64,000 nt of DNA from Phialocephala subalpina. Taxonomy: Eukaryota > Ascomycota > Leotiomycetes > Helotiales > Mollisiaceae. The DNA lies in contig FJOG01000007.1 of the NCBI GenBank assembly GCA_900073065.1, positions 688,696 through 752,695 of the forward strand, in the 5' to 3' direction. Shown in pieces: positions 47,154 to 57,589 of this stretch (position 1 is the first letter of the stretch; every line of letters starts with the position of its first letter). Below the pieces are notes generated by a model, which saw only the letters and a list, made by a program, of their open reading frames with translations, was not told where the DNA came from and did no database searches. The position numbers and the translations under genes were made by a program.

Positions 47154-48665
47154 TTAATAGAGATTGATACTCCAGACACGCTCGGCCTCCTGCTTCGTAT
47201 ACTGCACTGGGAGTAAATCAGTGTAGCGAGCAGTGATATGGCGGCATAGTTGACAGAATTGATCAGCTCGAGTATCGCAAGCGCACATGGTCCTTCGTGG
47301 AGCTAGGGGTGAATGATATTCCGCAAAAAGGGGGGTCCGATAAGACGTTACTCTGTGGAGGTTCCACGAATAATCTTTCCCACGAGCCGTCAAGGCCAGG
47401 ATATCCCGGGAGACGTCAGATGTGGCTCTCTTAGTCGGGCCAGATATTCCAATCTCTGTCAATTCGATCTCAACGTCAAAGTCTCCTCTGAGCCGGCCTC
47501 TGGACTTGACTTCGATAAAGCAGTTGTGGTTGACGGCGAGAGCCTTCAGGAGACTCAGATCAGTATTCAGTGCGATGTATTGGGTTCATTCAGTTCTGAT
47601 CTGGTCAACTCGATAGTCCCAGCCTGCTGGAAAGTTGGAGTAGGGCTGATGAAGCTGCATCCAGCTAATCTTGGGAAGTGTTTCTGACCAGCGATGTACT
47701 GTATTCTCGAGACGACTCAAAGGATTTCGGCATCTAATGCGTTCCTCCTCGATCTTTAAAGCATTGAAGGCCACATAGTCATAGGGATCAGGTAGGACGT
47801 CATGGTATTGCCGAGGAAAAGTCTTCCAGTCCACAGCTCCTCCTCCAGGTTGGCGAAAACAATCGGACAATGCTAGCATCATAAGCTCGCGAAATCCTTT
47901 GCAGCCTGGGAAATGGAAGATTGTCTGGCCTTCGCTTGCTTGCACCGTACGATTCGATTCGGAAGCAGGAGAGTCATCATCGAATTCTGCGGCATCGATT
48001 CCATACAAAATCTCGATAGCTTGAGCCTGTCACATCGTCCCCCCCCCCCCCCCCACTCAAATAAGACAAACTCGCAATGTTATTCATCGTACTGTATGCT
48101 CCAGTGGCAGTAATAGGGGTTGTACTTGACTGCGATGCGTTGAAAATCGATGTGGAGCGTGTGTGTATCCATGCAGAACTGTATCAGCGTTGTGTAGCAA
48201 GCGTTGAGCCAGAACAGGATTATGTCTATCTCGGGACTGTAAGATTACCAAAACTGTCTTGGACGTTGTGGAGAAGCGGCGCTGACCGGGTCGAGATTGT
48301 CGAGGCAAATCCAAACATAAACCTCCTTGAGGGCGTCTCGAAATGCTTGAGAGATTGCAGAAAGCGTCGGGAGTGCGGCGCGAATTCTTGCTGACTCGGT
48401 AGCGATTGTGGTGGTGGGACGGATTCGGCGCATGACTGGCGGTTACTCCTCCGCTGGCACTAATTCGACCTGTAGTTCTGGCACATGGGGGATTGTGGTA
48501 AGTTAGAGGGTCTCGGTCATCGAACTGTCGCTCAATCTCAATGAAACGTCCTTGCTTCGAAGCAAGCTCGTCGGTCGAGATAAGTTCTTCGGAAATCATA
48601 ACCTTAATTTCGGGAGGGAACAGGTTGAAGAATAGGAATTGGGTTCCGGCAGGGCTGCACTCCAA
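47154..48665 (-). pseudogene. 2EXR-domain gene G, long divergent member, decayed
   Basis: FFNLFPPEIKVMISEELIST and GRFIEIERQFDD open the domain. A frame change follows, then AALPTLSAISQAFRDALKEV and, after an in-frame TAA near 48245, SPEIDIILFWLNA. A 16-C run at 48039-48054 lies between this and the C-terminal part. That part is open from 48008 (GFRELMMLALSDCF) to a single TGA at 47588-47586 and continues in the same frame (TQYIALNTDLSLLKALAVNH) to 47154. The C-terminal part is much longer than in B-F and unlike their module, so G is a different 2EXR subtype. Two stops plus a frame change make it non-functional as read. Confidence 0.72.
48039..48054. repeat. Poly-C tract, 16 bases
   Basis: Sixteen consecutive C on the plus strand inside the 2EXR G locus. 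Homopolymers this long are error-prone in sequencing and slippage-prone in vivo. Confidence 0.9.
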
Positions 48666-48792
48666 TCAGCAAGATATTGTGTGAGCAGATTTGATCTTGC
48701 GCTATCTTTAAGGCTTCAAGCTTGCGAAAAATCTGGGTCAACAAGTCTACCTGTATGCGCCTACGCATTAGCCTCGCTGCTATAAAAGTTTC

Positions 48793-49123
48793 TCATATTC
48801 CTCCTTCTCCGTGACATACTCTATCGTGCTCCTTCCAGTACGCAATCTCCGGCCGAGCTGCGATCGTCTCCATTCTGGACTTTCTAGCCCATTTTCCGAG
48901 GGGTATGTAGCGGACGATATCCTCGATATCCTCCGCTACTTGTTCAGAAGCAGACTGCGATGGATTGTGAGATATCTTAGGGGAAGATAGCGAGATTGGA
49001 GTGCTAAATGCGACATGGTCTTGGTTGTTAGCACCTGCTGGGCTCCAACTCTTCCTCACAACTTACTTAGCTCAAATCTCCGATCCACCTCGAGGCCTTT
49101 CCTCTTCCCAGGGTCCTTAGCTT
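48793..49123 (-). other. Possible small gene or lead exon, unrecognised
   Basis: An ATG at about 49123 starts MEAKDPGKRKGLEVDRRFEL, followed by a GTAAGT donor. An open frame from about 49050 (NNQDHVAFSTPISLSSPKIS ... EDIEDIVRYIPLGKWAR) ends at 48793. The only phased acceptors imply an intron of about 30 nt, too short for this genome. It may be a lead exon belonging to 2EXR locus G. Confidence 0.3.
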
Positions 49124-50169
49124 CCATGTTAAATTTTGGCTTGCCTCGCTGCACAAGGTAGAAAGATGTGCCGCAATATTGCAATCAAACTTTTGCGCAC
49201 AATGATCGTAAGTAAGTTTCCTTTGCTAAGTGGAAGTGGAACTGTAGTTAGCGTCGGATCGGCTCCATTGAAGCCGACCGAGGCGTGTGACTTGGTCAAT
49301 ATGACTCATTAATCCACCCCCATGGTTCATTCTCTTTACTGCGGCGAATAAGTTCGCTGTCAATAACGTGTTCAATCTCCCAACCTTGTGTAGGCTTTCA
49401 TTGCTTGTTTTTAGTACACAGGAGCTCTCATATCATATACTTATACTTATTAGCTTTTCAATTGAGCTTATAGAACTATTAAGTCCTATATTTAAAGCTT
49501 AGAGCTTCGATCCCCTGACTTTTTTAGGATGAAGAGACTTAGTAAAGTAAATATATAGCTTCGACTTGGAACTCGAGGCTCGAAGGGCGTAAAGAGTCGA
49601 ACTTCTACAAATTTTAATTTTAAGATCCTTCCGTTCGTGTTCAAGTTCGTCGTTTGCTCCTTTGTTTAACACATCAGATGCGAAACGTTCTGCACTGGGA
49701 CAAGCACGACTCGCTTACGCCCCTTTTCATGTCACGTGGTCGGTAAAAAGATTTGCCTACTTATGCCTTTGTGGAGGGGAGGGTCTCGTCAGGGATGTCT
49801 GATGTCTCATCCAATCAAGACGATACATCTAAGTGTATACACATACGAGCCCCTTTCTGGTCCGATGTGGCAAAGTATAGTCTGAACAAGGAACTCGCTT
49901 TCGAGCACCCTTTCTGCACCTTCAAATCTGCGAGGACGCAAGCAAGTAACAAATGTGTGGTACCATCACTCAGTTCGCCAGGATCACCACAATATCAAGA
50001 CCGCAAGGTAAAGCTGACAATGTGGATACCTCTCCCTCAATAGCTTTCAACTGCTCAATCGGAATTTCAGAAACCTGGAAAATAAAGGTCAAGGGGAGAA
50101 AGCGCTAGTCTCAATTAGGAAAATGGAGTTCCTTGTAAAATCATGAGCATCTCACTCCAGCAGCTTTTT
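49124..50169. other. Intergenic region with AT-rich relic
   Basis: From 49400 to 49640 the DNA is AT-rich with TTAG/CTTAG/GCTTATAG words, like RIP-mutated transposon DNA. A 75-residue frame from the ATG at about 49795 has no motif. Nothing else seen. Confidence 0.4.
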
Positions 50170-51013
50170 TCACTGGTTGTGTTGACTGTAGAAGTTGGGT
50201 TTGATGTAGTATCGGCTATGTGTCTCGATTAAGTAAGCCCCGACGTGACACAAAGTCATAGAACGATAATTCAACTTTACGTTGATGGTCCTCGCTCCGT
50301 GTGCGGAACTCAAGTTAGTGATGATGTCCTCAATGCCAGCTAGTTTCTCATCTGTTTCCCTCCATTGCAAAAACTCTCGAGTCGTCATGTCCCTGATTGA
50401 TCAATTCTCAATGCTGCTTTCGGACAGGCGGAATGATCCCCTCACAATACCTTTCGAAATCCTAGCTTTGTATTTCTTTACAGAAATCTGCTCCGAAACT
50501 CTGTCAGATTTTTCACCTCGATTTAACACTCTTCCTCAGTTCAAACGGCGGCAATCACCCATCATTCTTCTGATTATTATCTTTAAGCTCATCATCATCA
50601 CGACCTTCCTCTCGCACGAGCCGTCAATCTCATCAGCTGTTTTGGATCTTGAATCAGTAGATGAACTCTTCCACATCGTGAATCACTTGGTGTTCGGCTA
50701 CCTCTTCGAATTTCTGTACCGTCCTTCGCCAGCTTTGCTTCAGGGTCATCATATCGTGCTGCAGGGATTGACGTACTATTTTATCCTGTACCTCAGGAAT
50801 CAACCACATTTTCTCCCGATCGCGAGACTCATTTCAAGATTTATCGTCTTCGGTATAGGGGTTACAGATTCTTTTGTGGACTTGATGGTGATGGCCTGCA
50901 GACTTGCGCCGGCGGACAAAGCCCGGTCGGTCTTACTAGTGAAGGTACTTGGATGGGGATCAAAAGAGAGAAAGAAGCCCAAAAGGACTTCCAGCCGATC
51001 CCCGACATGTTAA
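50170..51013 (-). pseudogene. Possible decayed gene on the minus strand, unrecognised
   Basis: Minus-strand pieces read like real protein: REKMWLIPEVQDKIVRQSLQ and TVQKFEEVAEHQVIHDVEEF near 50750-50660, RYCEGIIPPVRKQH near 50450, and TREFLQWRETDEKLAGIEDI ... MTLCHVGAYLIETHSRYYIK at 50388-50170. They are separated by stops and frame changes. I cannot name the family. The opposite strand holds a 243-codon frame whose hydrophobic content looks like an antisense artefact. Confidence 0.35.
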
Positions 51014-51626
51014 GATCTTGAATACGATACTCTCTGGAGGTAAGCCCTGAAACCACTTCTTTCTGGTCGCAGATAATGATGCAAATTCAGTAGACTTTCT
51101 CAAGTATGTGAAAGACTGGTGTGAGAAGAACGACTCAAAGTACCCAGGAGGGAATAGTGGATTTGAAAACCGGGCAAAGATGATTAAAGATGGGGCAAAG
51201 AGACAATGAAAAGTCGAGCAAATTATTCTCTGCTACTCTAGGAATTGATGCTGAGAGTACCCAGGAAGCCTGATTTTCAAAGGTTGAGTAGAGGCTTAAT
51301 TGAAACCATAGCTGCAACTCATGCTGGAGAAGGTGAGAGTCCTGCTTGATCTTCTAGGTAAAAATATCGGATTAAAATTAAGACAGGCTGGCTATCAAGA
51401 CGTCATAGGAACGGCATATTTGTTCCAGCAAGATGTTTCGAGCCAGCAAGCATGGAAATAAGTTGACTTTTGATTCAAGTATCGTCTCTCTGTGATTAAG
51501 TTACTGTCTTATTTCATCTCGCTTTCATAAGTAACACTTCTTTCTCAACATTCTTGTATTCGCTTCAATAACGACGACAGCATCCCTTCTACTCAACTAC
51601 AAGACACTCTCCCGATCTCGACAAAT
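51014..51626. other. Intergenic region
   Basis: No coding or repeat signal. CT-rich leader-like sequence (51540-51620) precedes the next ORF. Confidence 0.4.
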
Positions 51627-52073
51627 ATGTCACAGCAGAGGCCGAAGCCGTGCCCGACTCCTTGGCAGACTACGAGGAAAGTCATATTTGGGAACCCAGA
51701 TTTCCTGGACGCTGTATTCATCATGGGTGTAGCACACAACCACGTGATGTTGCCAAAGGACTGTATTCAGGCATGGCTGGAGTTCATGTGGAGACGTCTA
51801 CCCACCATACATCAAGGCGATACGCTCACATCAAGCGAGTATCAACTGATCTATCACTATATTGATGCATTCAAATGCACACGAAGAAATCTAGGCGAAG
51901 AAGCTGAGGATGCAACTCCAAAAGAGGTGTGGATGAGCCCACAAGAGTTTGAAGGCTGGAGAGGGAGGCGGCGGCAATGGAGTTTTTCCAGGCAGCAAAT
52001 CTATGATACACCAAGCAGTAAGCTGGTAGCCAAGACAGCGAAAAGAGCAAAACGGTGCGAAGCGAAAGAATAA
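51627..52073 (+). CDS. Hypothetical protein, 148 residues
   Basis: ATG at 51627 after a CT-rich leader, single exon. It is hydrophilic in its second half with a basic tail (KTAKRAKRCEAKE). The middle (DFLDAVFIMGVAHNHVMLPK, AWLEFMWRRLP, EYQLIYHYIDAFKC) looks helical and folded. No signal peptide or membrane helix. Family not recognised. The frame has no rival on either strand, which is mild support. Confidence 0.45.
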   Translation: MSQQRPKPCPTPWQTTRKVIFGNPDFLDAVFIMGVAHNHVMLPKDCIQAWLEFMWRRLPTIHQGDTLTSSEYQLIYHYIDAFKCTRRNLGEEAEDATPKEVWMSPQEFEGWRGRRRQWSFSRQQIYDTPSSKLVAKTAKRAKRCEAKE

Positions 52074-52333
52074 ATAAGCTAAGGCTCACTTGCAGCGAGT
52101 ACAATGATATATGTTTTACCTCGGAAGATATTGTGAGCGAAGCCGGACCCCCCACTTGTGAAGTCCCTCCCCTGAGCCGATGAAAGCCTTAGCGAGGCCC
52201 CACTTTGGGGTACGCGCACCTTTTTCAGTACTTATATCCTCCAAGCATATAGTTATATGAACAGCGATGTCTTGGATGGATATCTACTACATACAGTTTA
52301 TCTCTCTCATCCCATCAATCGCCTGACATCAAG

Positions 52334-52810
52334 ATGTGGAAATCCTGGACAAAGAAGACGGCGAAAACGAAGCCTATGATTGTCCCAGCATCCCATACGT
52401 CATCACACCCACCAGAAAGCTTCGACGCTGCAAACAGAGGCAACTGCACATGGAATACCATATTCTCGCAGCTAAACACACCAACAGACTCTATGTGCTC
52501 TGGTATTGGAGTCTGCAAGCCTCGAACTGGGAGACTCTGTTCCCATCGCCACAAGCAAGCTGAGATCTACTACATCATATCAGGAAGAGGAGTCGTACGC
52601 ATTGATGGAACGGAGTACAAAGTGGAAGGAGGAAGCTCAGTGTTCATACCAGGAGATGCTGAACATGGAATTTTCAATTTTGAAGACGAGGAATTGACGT
52701 GGCTTTATGTCTTTCCCACTGGGGCTTTCGGAGATATCAAATACCGGTTCTCGGATGAGGTTGATGGAAAGGAGCGAACGAAGGAGAAGGAACTCAAAGC
52801 AAAGCTGTGA
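52334..52810 (+). CDS. Small cupin-domain protein
   Basis: A single-exon gene of 158 residues. Cupin motif 1 is complete: SHRHKQAEIYYIISGRG (H-x-H-x3-E-x6-G pattern). Motif 2 is GGSSVFIPGDAEHGIFN (G-x5-P-G-D-x2-H-x3-N pattern). This gives three His and one Glu for a metal ion. One cupin barrel, no signal peptide. Typical fungal homologues are uncharacterised enzymes or sugar/metabolite-binding proteins, so no substrate is assigned. The first 45 residues are outside the barrel. CT/AT-rich sequence upstream looks like a normal leader. Confidence 0.85.
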   Translation: MWKSWTKKTAKTKPMIVPASHTSSHPPESFDAANRGNCTWNTIFSQLNTPTDSMCSGIGVCKPRTGRLCSHRHKQAEIYYIISGRGVVRIDGTEYKVEGGSSVFIPGDAEHGIFNFEDEELTWLYVFPTGAFGDIKYRFSDEVDGKERTKEKELKAKL

Positions 52811-53324
52811 TGTGAATCGTAGGAGCATTTTCTCTTTGGCTCCTTGTTAAGTAGAGAAAGAAGGTACGTCCCCCCTCATGACCTCCTCGGTCAAACTTGC
52901 TGCATTCTCAGACACTGACGGCTTTCACGCAAAGAGGGGACCACATTCGTCTTCCACTAGCCACTCTAGATCTGAAAACATCGTTAATTTCAGATTTTGA
53001 CAGCATTGATAGGCCAAATAGGAAAAGTTCTCTGCGATAGCTCAGGTACGGACCGATCGATACTTCATTGTCCCGCGTGTCCCGCTCAACGTAAGTCAGA
53101 AAGAGGCCAATCGTGTTATGAGAGACTAGGTAGGTCAGCTTCTTCCTCGTCATAAGATCCCTTCCCAGGAATGGCCGCATCGGTCGACAGAAGGGCCGCC
53201 CAAGATTTAATGTTGAACTCCAAAATATTTCTTGTCTGAGGCTCCTAAATTTCTCTCACTCCCAAAAACCTTCTTACTTTGAACCTTCACTTCACTTTCT
53301 TTGCAGCATCATCTACAAAACATC
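52811..53324. other. Intergenic region
   Basis: A short spacer with the promoter of the FAD oxidoreductase relic. Nothing else seen. Confidence 0.45.
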
Positions 53325-54901
53325 ATGGTCATCAGAAGTATTCTTCTGGCACTTCTAGCCACCCCTGCAAACGCGAAAACTACTGTCGAATGGAATTGTA
53401 CGAAAGGGGACTCGGGACTACAATGGCTCGAAAATGCCCTTTCTTGTGATTCTCTCATATCCTGCAAAGGTTCACCAGGTCAAGAATACAACACCGGGCA
53501 ATACTGTAACATGTAGTTCAGCAAGAATTACAGCATCGTAGTGTTCCCTGCATCGACCAAGGACGTCAGCTACTGGTCAAGGCCACGCACAAAACGCCAC
53601 TTGGCAAGGGCTATGCCTTGGTTTCCGGAGCCCATTCGATGACGAACGCTCAAGCCCCAACACTATGATTATCGACTTGTCATACATGAACAAGACCACA
53701 GTGATTCCGAACTTCACAACTTCAAATGGGAGCATGATCCCGGTCATTGCATACCAGGGAGGCAGTGATTGGGCGCAGGTGCTTAAGGCAACAGGAGGAT
53801 CTGGATACACAGCTGTCGGAGCAAGAGACAGTAGGGTTGGAGTCGTCGGATTCTCAACTGATGGTGGAATTGGATTCCTGGCAGGTGCTTATGTCCGACA
53901 TCTTTTGAGCATTCCAGGGAGCAGGAGGGCAGTTCGGTGTGGTTTTAACTTTTTACCAGGAAGCAGCTGCTGAGACAACCGAGAGTGTGATTGGTGTCTA
54001 CTTAAGTATCCTAGTAAAAAGGCTGGTCGTTCAAGAGCTAACTTTTCGTCCAGTACATTGACGACAAGGATACTCCACAAGCACAGAATAACACCGTTAG
54101 CTTCTTTAATACCAATAACGATCACTTCGCATTGATGGACTATTATGCATTAGGATACGTCCCTCCAAATCTCAGTACCACCAACCCCTCCACCTTCTCT
54201 ACTCGTGCCCTACTTGTTGCTCTTCGATTCAACGACCCGACCAACCCCTCACAACCAAGCTACAATGCTACATTCTCGAAACTCCTTGCCATCTTCACAC
54301 CAACGCACGGCAATGTCTTCAACGTTCCATACGTCAATGCAACCCAGCTCGTCGATGCTTTCTTCCCGTATGGTTTCCGTCGGGGGTTTTACGGTTCTCA
54401 AACCACGAAGATCAGTGCTTCGTACTTAAACAGTATCACAGTGACGATAGACTCGTACATCTAGTCTCTCGACGACCGAGGTGAAGACCCCGCGACCTGC
54501 GTCTTTGTCATGCAATACATATTCCCAGGTCTCAACGGACATCGTCCTACATCAACTCCGCTACCGCTTGGCCACATGCAGTAGCTGGTCACCGGACGCT
54601 CTTCTCACCTGCTTGGTCTCTGGCACAAGATGATTGAATGGTCGACAATACCACCAAGTACCTGAATCAGATTACGTATGATAGGTAGACAGAGTTCGGG
54701 GAGTTTATTGCGGATTACCCGAACTACATCTCTCCTGGAGATCCAGGATCTAGGGTGTGGGGAGACAACCTGCAGAGGATCTTTGAAGTGAAGCAGAAAT
54801 ATTACCCAAATTGTATGATACATCAGGGACGGACGTTCGCGAGTAAGGGATGTGTGGCGAAGGGGGTTGCGAATGTGTTTGCGGGGAATGTGGCTGCGTG
54901 A
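53325..54901 (+). pseudogene. Berberine-bridge-type FAD-linked oxidoreductase, decayed
   Basis: A secreted FAD_binding_4/BBE-type oxidase. Start at 53325 with a signal peptide (SILLALLATPANA), then GDSGLQWLENALSC. A TAG at 53514-53516 replaces the residue before FSKNYSIVVFPASTKDVSY, where family members usually have Trp. Next THKTPLGKGYALVSGAHSMT in another frame, IIDLSYMNKTTVIPNF, and GSGYTAVGARDSRVGVVGFS with DGGIGFLAGAY; the FAD-anchoring GxGH-type region is disturbed here. The middle, normally reaching the GGGGQFGVV block, is shortened. YYALGYVPPNLSTTNPSTFS and NVPYVNATQLVDAFFPYGFR are open, and stops follow at about 54464 and later. The BBE C-terminus is present in pieces: PGDPGSRVWGDNLQRIFEVK and CMIHQGRTFASKGCVAKGVA. 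Non-functional as read. Confidence 0.85.
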
Positions 54902-55388
54902 TTGGAACTGATGGAAGCCCTTGAAGGCTTGAGGTCCAATTAAGATCTCAGATGCATTACTTACAAGAGTTACGCGGTTATTGAAAAGTGATATTCTATC
55001 ATGAACTCTCCAAGAGATTTATTCCTATTGACTTGCTTGAATTTGATTGCCTTGCATGCACGTCTTGCGCGGCCTCTTACTTCTGGTGCGGTTGCGGGAG
55101 CTCTAGATCCGGATATACGAGGCGGCTTCCTCGGTTGTGAAATCCGACTTCAACGTTAAACATCAACAACTCTCGCGGACGCATATAGGGATTTAGGAAT
55201 TCTGACGGTTGGTACGGATAACCATTGAGCCGCTTTCCGGTACGCAAGATCCGTCGTTGGGAACGAAGCGCTATCGAAGCATTGAAGTCAACAATACAAA
55301 ATGCCGGACGTTTTCTTGCTGAAAAGATCACAAAATTCATCAACTCCAGCACCATTCACAAGAAACTCGACACCTCTCTCAAATTAAG
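54902..55388. other. Intergenic region
   Basis: The 5' flank of the DJ-1/PfpI gene. A CT/CA-rich leader precedes its ATG. No other feature. Confidence 0.45.
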
Positions 55389-56186
55389 ATGTCTGATCCA
55401 ATCAACCTCTCAAAGCCTCATCGCACCATTCAAGTTGGTGTCATCTTAGTCAACTCGTTAGTGTCAACCTTTAATCAGTTCTCCAAATCACCCACTAACC
55501 CGCAGAACAGAGAGACCGAAATTCTAGATGTAGCACCAATCGATGCGTTCAGCGGCATCTCCAAGAAATTCGTGCACAACTTTCCCGAAGGAATGATGCC
55601 TGAGCATCTCCGAGCTCAAGCTCTGGATGTCGAATTTCACTGGGTTAGTGAGACAGGCAAAGTAGGACATTTGACTGCTGGTGCGAGTGTCAACCCAACT
55701 GTAAGAACTCTCACCCCTCTTGGGACGTTCAAGTGGATGTTGATCAATGAACAGGACAGCTTCGCCACCTGTCCACCTCTAGACATAGTCGTCATGGGAG
55801 CCCACGACATCACCTATCACCTCAACGAAGCCGAGAAAGCATTCATCCGCAAAGCCTACAAAGAGTGCGCAGCATTCATCACCATCTGCGGCGGCTTCCT
55901 CGCAGCCCTCGAATCAGGCTTGCTCGAAGGCAAGACAGCAGCAGGACCAAGACCAATGTTAGACGGTCTTCGCCAAATGGCTCCTGGAGTCAACTGGGTT
56001 GAGAAGCGATGGGTCAGAGATGGGAAGTTGTGGACTAGTGGTGCGCTGTTGAATGGGTTGGATTTGATGAAGGCTTTTACAACGGAGTATTGGGGTGGTG
56101 AGGGGACGTTGGCTGAGTTTGTGTTGGCTTTGGGTGCGTATCCGGATAGAGATGTTGATTATAAGGATGTTGAAGGGAAACTGTAG
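55389..56186 (+). CDS. DJ-1/PfpI family protein (class I glutamine amidotransferase-like fold)
   Basis: Three exons, 55389-55456, 55511-55700 and 55755-56186, give 229 residues. Both introns happen to lack stops, so an unspliced reading is also open, but removing them restores the family's VGVILVNSETEILDVAPIDA and PTDSFATCPPLDIVVMGAHD. The nucleophile elbow is FITICGGFLAALESGLLEGK, with Cys as the presumed active residue, followed by the typical RPMLDGLRQMAPGVNWVEKR and LWTSGALLNGLDLM. Family members include isonitrile hydratases, glyoxalase III-like enzymes and transcription-factor-like proteins; the exact role here is unknown. Cytosolic, no signal peptide. Intact and clean. Confidence 0.92.
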   Translation: MSDPINLSKPHRTIQVGVILVNSLVSTFNQFSKSPTNPQNRETEILDVAPIDAFSGISKKFVHNFPEGMMPEHLRAQALDVEFHWVSETGKVGHLTAGASVNPTVRTLTPLGTFKWMLINEQDSFATCPPLDIVVMGAHDITYHLNEAEKAFIRKAYKECAAFITICGGFLAALESGLLEGKTAAGPRPMLDGLRQMAPGVNWVEKRWVRDGKLWTSGALLNGLDLMKAFTTEYWGGEGTLAEFVLALGAYPDRDVDYKDVEGKL

Positions 56187-56366
56187 GTGTCTGATGGTAT
56201 CTGTAGAAAGAGTTCGGAACTCGAGTTTGGTTGGAAATTACTGGTATAGGTAAAGAATATGTACTTCTTGAATCAACTCGAAGTGTCTCGAAACTTTTTG
56301 CAGTTGTAAGTCCATGCATGCTACATATTTCATTGACCTTTCATCCAAACTCCGTTCATGTAACTA

Positions 56367-56774
56367 GGCTGCTCGCCAAAAAAAACTATGGGGTACAAAA
56401 CCCCATTCCCACCCCGCCCCATGGGGGACTATAGGTGGGGTTTTTTGTTTTTGAATCCCCTACGGGCGGAGTTTTTTTCTTTTTTTCTTTTTTGAGAACT
56501 CCGCCTATAGGGCTTAGCGGGGCCCTATAGGGTGCTAAGACTACATAAATATATAATATATACATAGATTTTGCATATTTTCATGAATTTTTATATAGTT
56601 ATATATATTCTATGTATATATTATATATTTATGTAGTCTTAGCACCCTATAAAGCCCCGCTAAGCCCCATGGGTTTCTCTATGGGGGAAGTAACAATATA
56701 TCTTTACCCTATGGAGTATTTGTGGGTGGGGTAAAATCTTGAAACTTCCTCCATGGGTCCCCCCGTGAGCAGCC
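56367..56774. mobile_element. MITE, 408 bp, TA target duplication, Tc1/mariner-like
   Basis: Short terminal inverted repeats GGCTGCTC (56367-56374) and GAGCAGCC (56767-56774) are flanked by TA on both sides (56365-56366 and 56775-56776), as left by Tc1/mariner-type transposases. There is no coding capacity. Inside is a near-perfect hairpin: arms 56511-56567 and 56610-56667 (GCTTAGCGGGGCCCTATAGG and its reverse complement with small changes, continuing into AT-rich TACATAAATATATAATATA) around a 42-nt loop. Paired CCCCATGGGG-type words lie nearer the ends. The whole element can fold on itself. Confidence 0.85.
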
Positions 56775-56776
56775 TA

Positions 56777-57589
56777 AGCCAGGATAACTGAGATACTATG
56801 ATCACTGTCCGTTCCAAGCATAAGTCTTCAACTATTTACTACGGAAGCCCTATCCTCGAAACTCTAGACTAATAAGCGCGTCGAACGAAAGAGAGGAGTA
56901 GAGCCAGTAGTAGCTCTTTCAGTAATCATCTATAGCCCGGTTGAGCTTTGCTAAGCAGTGGGAGACTTTGCGACGGCGTGTTACATCAACTTATAAGATC
57001 CCACGGAACCCGTACGAAACACTTCTTACAGAAATCCTCACCTTCTACCGGATACTAAGGCAGAACTAGTTTCGACTGCAGCCATATGTTCTTTTCTTTC
57101 TCGTCCTACGTTTTCCAATTTAGATAATCCAAGGCCAACGAGAGACTTCGAAGAAGCAGCAATAACTGCCATTAAAGGAAATAATACTTCGCGAGAAAAT
57201 AGATACACTTCGTCTCAAGAAGGTTGTGTGCTGGTCTGGAATAGCACTAAAAGTGGGAATTGTGAGAAGAGAAGCAAGTTGATTTGAAACTCCGGCAACG
57301 AGTGGGACATTCTCAGGCGTGCTAGAAACAGACGAGACACGAGAGATAATCTAGTCTTAGTCGAATAGAGACTCCAATGCTACGAGTAACGAAGGTAGCT
57401 CTCCCGCAATGGAGAATCTTGATCAACGGCCAAAATCAGTGATGCATCAATGTACGCCAATGCACCACAGGTCAATGGAGTCATTGAGAGATTGTATGTG
57501 ATACGATGACGACGGGGCGCGGGTACGTATGATTTCCGAGGCTTTGCTTCTCAACATTGAGAACAGGGACGAAATACAATCTTGCATTA
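56777..57589. other. Intergenic region
   Basis: The 3' flank of the GH43 locus. A few family-neutral short frames. No gene or repeat recognised. Confidence 0.4.

Noticed and set aside
50285..51013. Plus-strand open frame of 243 codons with hydrophobic stretches
   Set aside because: The opposite strand reads more like conserved protein, and the hydrophobicity is what antisense of charged helices gives. No family resemblance.
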